NCBI GenBank assembly: GCA_027295435.1
Contig: JAPUKX010000111.1
Coordinates: 1 to 5,252, forward strand
Length of the DNA stretch: 5,252 bases
Reading direction: 5' to 3'
Source of the DNA: Planctomycetota bacterium
Lineage (GTDB): Bacteria; Planctomycetota; Phycisphaerae; Phycisphaerales; SM1A02
Made by a program: the position numbers and the translations under genes. How positions within the stretch are numbered: the first letter of the stretch is position 1; every line of letters begins with the position of its first letter. This document shows positions 4,515 to 5,252 of this stretch, piece after piece. Below the pieces are notes generated by a model that was not told the DNA's origin, did no database searches, and saw only the letters and a list, made by a program, of their open reading frames with translations.

Positions 4515-5252
4515 ATGGGCCTTCGCCTCTACAAACCGACGACCAACGCCCGGCGCAACGCCTCGGTCAACCTCCACACGGAGGTCACCAAGGATCGGCC
4601 TGAAAAGTCCCTGCTGCGCCCGCTTCCCAAGACCGGCGGGCGGAACAACCAAGGCAAGATCACGGTGCGCGGCCGGGGCCAGGGACACAAGCGGCGATAC
4701 CGCCTCATCGACTTCCGACGGACCAAGGACGACATGCCCGCAACGGTGATCGGCATCGAGTACGACCCCAATCGCACCTGCCATATCGCGCTGCTGCAAT
4801 ATGCGGATGGCACCAAGCGGTACATCCTTGCGCCGCAGGGCCTGGCCGTCGGCGAGGCGGTCGTGAGTTCGGCCGGAGCCATTGAGCCCATGCCGGGCAA
4901 TTGCATGCCGCTGAGGCACATTCCGACTGGTCTGACGTTGCATAACATCGAGTTCGAGCCGGGTAAGGGCGGTGGGCTGTGCCGCTCGGCCGGGGCGGGG
5001 GCTCGCCTGACCAACCGTGAGGGGCGATGGGCGACGCTGGTCCTTCCCTCCGGCGAAATCCGCCAGGTATCGGTCAAGTGTCGGGCGACCATCGGGCAGC
5101 TCGACAATCCAGATCATCAGAACATCAAGCTGGGCAAGGCCGGCCGGAACCGATGGCGGGGGCGCAAGCCGAAGGTCCGTGGAGTGGCCAAGGATCACGC
5201 CTGCCATCCACTGGGGGGTGGCGAAGGCCGATCCAAGGGCCGACGCGAGCCG
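4515..5252 (+). CDS. rplB: 50S ribosomal protein L2 (3' end outside window)
   Basis: The window holds 246 codons of L2, a protein of about 275 residues, so roughly the last 30 residues are missing. L2 binds 23S rRNA next to the peptidyl-transferase centre and bridges to the 30S. Landmarks in order are LYKPTTNARRN (5-15), GGRNNQGKITVRGRGQGHKRRYR (41-63), EYDPNR (82-87), KRYILAPQGL (101-110), PLRHIPTGLTLHNIE (132-146), GKGGGLCRSAG (150-160), LPSGEIRQV (177-185), CRATIGQ (189-195) and GKAGRNRWRGRKP (207-219). The usual NPVDHPHGGGEG motif reads DHACHPLGGGEG (227-238). The histidine equivalent to E. coli His229 is kept (His231), but its Asp and second His neighbours are Cys230 and Leu233. Start 4515 aligns with the family N-terminus but has no ribosome binding site. 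The in-frame ATG at 4500 would add MKQTP. A perfect hairpin precedes both. Confidence 0.95.
   Translation, partial: MGLRLYKPTTNARRNASVNLHTEVTKDRPEKSLLRPLPKTGGRNNQGKITVRGRGQGHKRRYRLIDFRRTKDDMPATVIGIEYDPNRTCHIALLQYADGTKRYILAPQGLAVGEAVVSSAGAIEPMPGNCMPLRHIPTGLTLHNIEFEPGKGGGLCRSAGAGARLTNREGRWATLVLPSGEIRQVSVKCRATIGQLDNPDHQNIKLGKAGRNRWRGRKPKVRGVAKDHACHPLGGGEGRSKGRREP

Noticed and set aside
4467..5207. 246-codon open frame on the minus strand opposite rplB
   Set aside because: It is antisense to the well-conserved L2 gene; a GC-rich shadow frame.

Overview
The window is GC-rich bacterial chromosomal DNA containing the 5' part of an S10-type ribosomal protein operon on the plus strand. A divergent minus-strand gene pair encodes exported proteins of unknown function. 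The ribosomal proteins are clearly bacterial. The lineage is probably Planctomycetota, perhaps Phycisphaerae-like. This is inferred from the TTTQP linker after a signal peptide, the long rRNA-contact loop in L3 and the non-canonical CHPLGGGEG motif in L2, and it was not tested by a database search.

Layout: positions 1-554 (minus) encode the N-terminal 184 residues of a lipoprotein that runs off the left edge. It was recognised by translating the open frame to the window edge. Positions 551-1981 (minus) encode a 476-residue secreted or periplasmic protein. The two genes share an ATGA stop/start overlap, so they are very likely one transcription unit. Positions 1982-2244 are the divergent intergenic region. 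It carries a near-consensus sigma70-type promoter (TTGACA, 16 bp, TATTAT) pointing at rpsJ, and a roughly 100-nt leader that can form two mutually exclusive stems.

Positions 2245-5252 (plus) carry rpsJ (S10), rplC (L3), rplD (L4), rplW (L23) and rplB (L2, cut by the right edge), in the classical order. No tuf or fusA precedes rpsJ, so the operon appears to start there. The products belong to both subunits: S10 to the 30S head (and NusE in antitermination), L3, L4 and L2 to the 50S core and peptidyl-transferase surroundings, and L23 to the tunnel exit.

The unusual part is between the genes. Only rplD and rplW are tightly coupled (TGATG). The rpsJ-rplC (113 nt), rplC-rplD (168 nt) and rplW-rplB (37 or 52 nt) gaps are long for this operon, and each holds perfect or near-perfect inverted repeats close to the next ribosome binding site. 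I see no mobile element, CRISPR array, tRNA or rRNA. No clearly novel multi-gene system is present. The best leads are the RNA structures of the operon and the altered L2 active-region motif.
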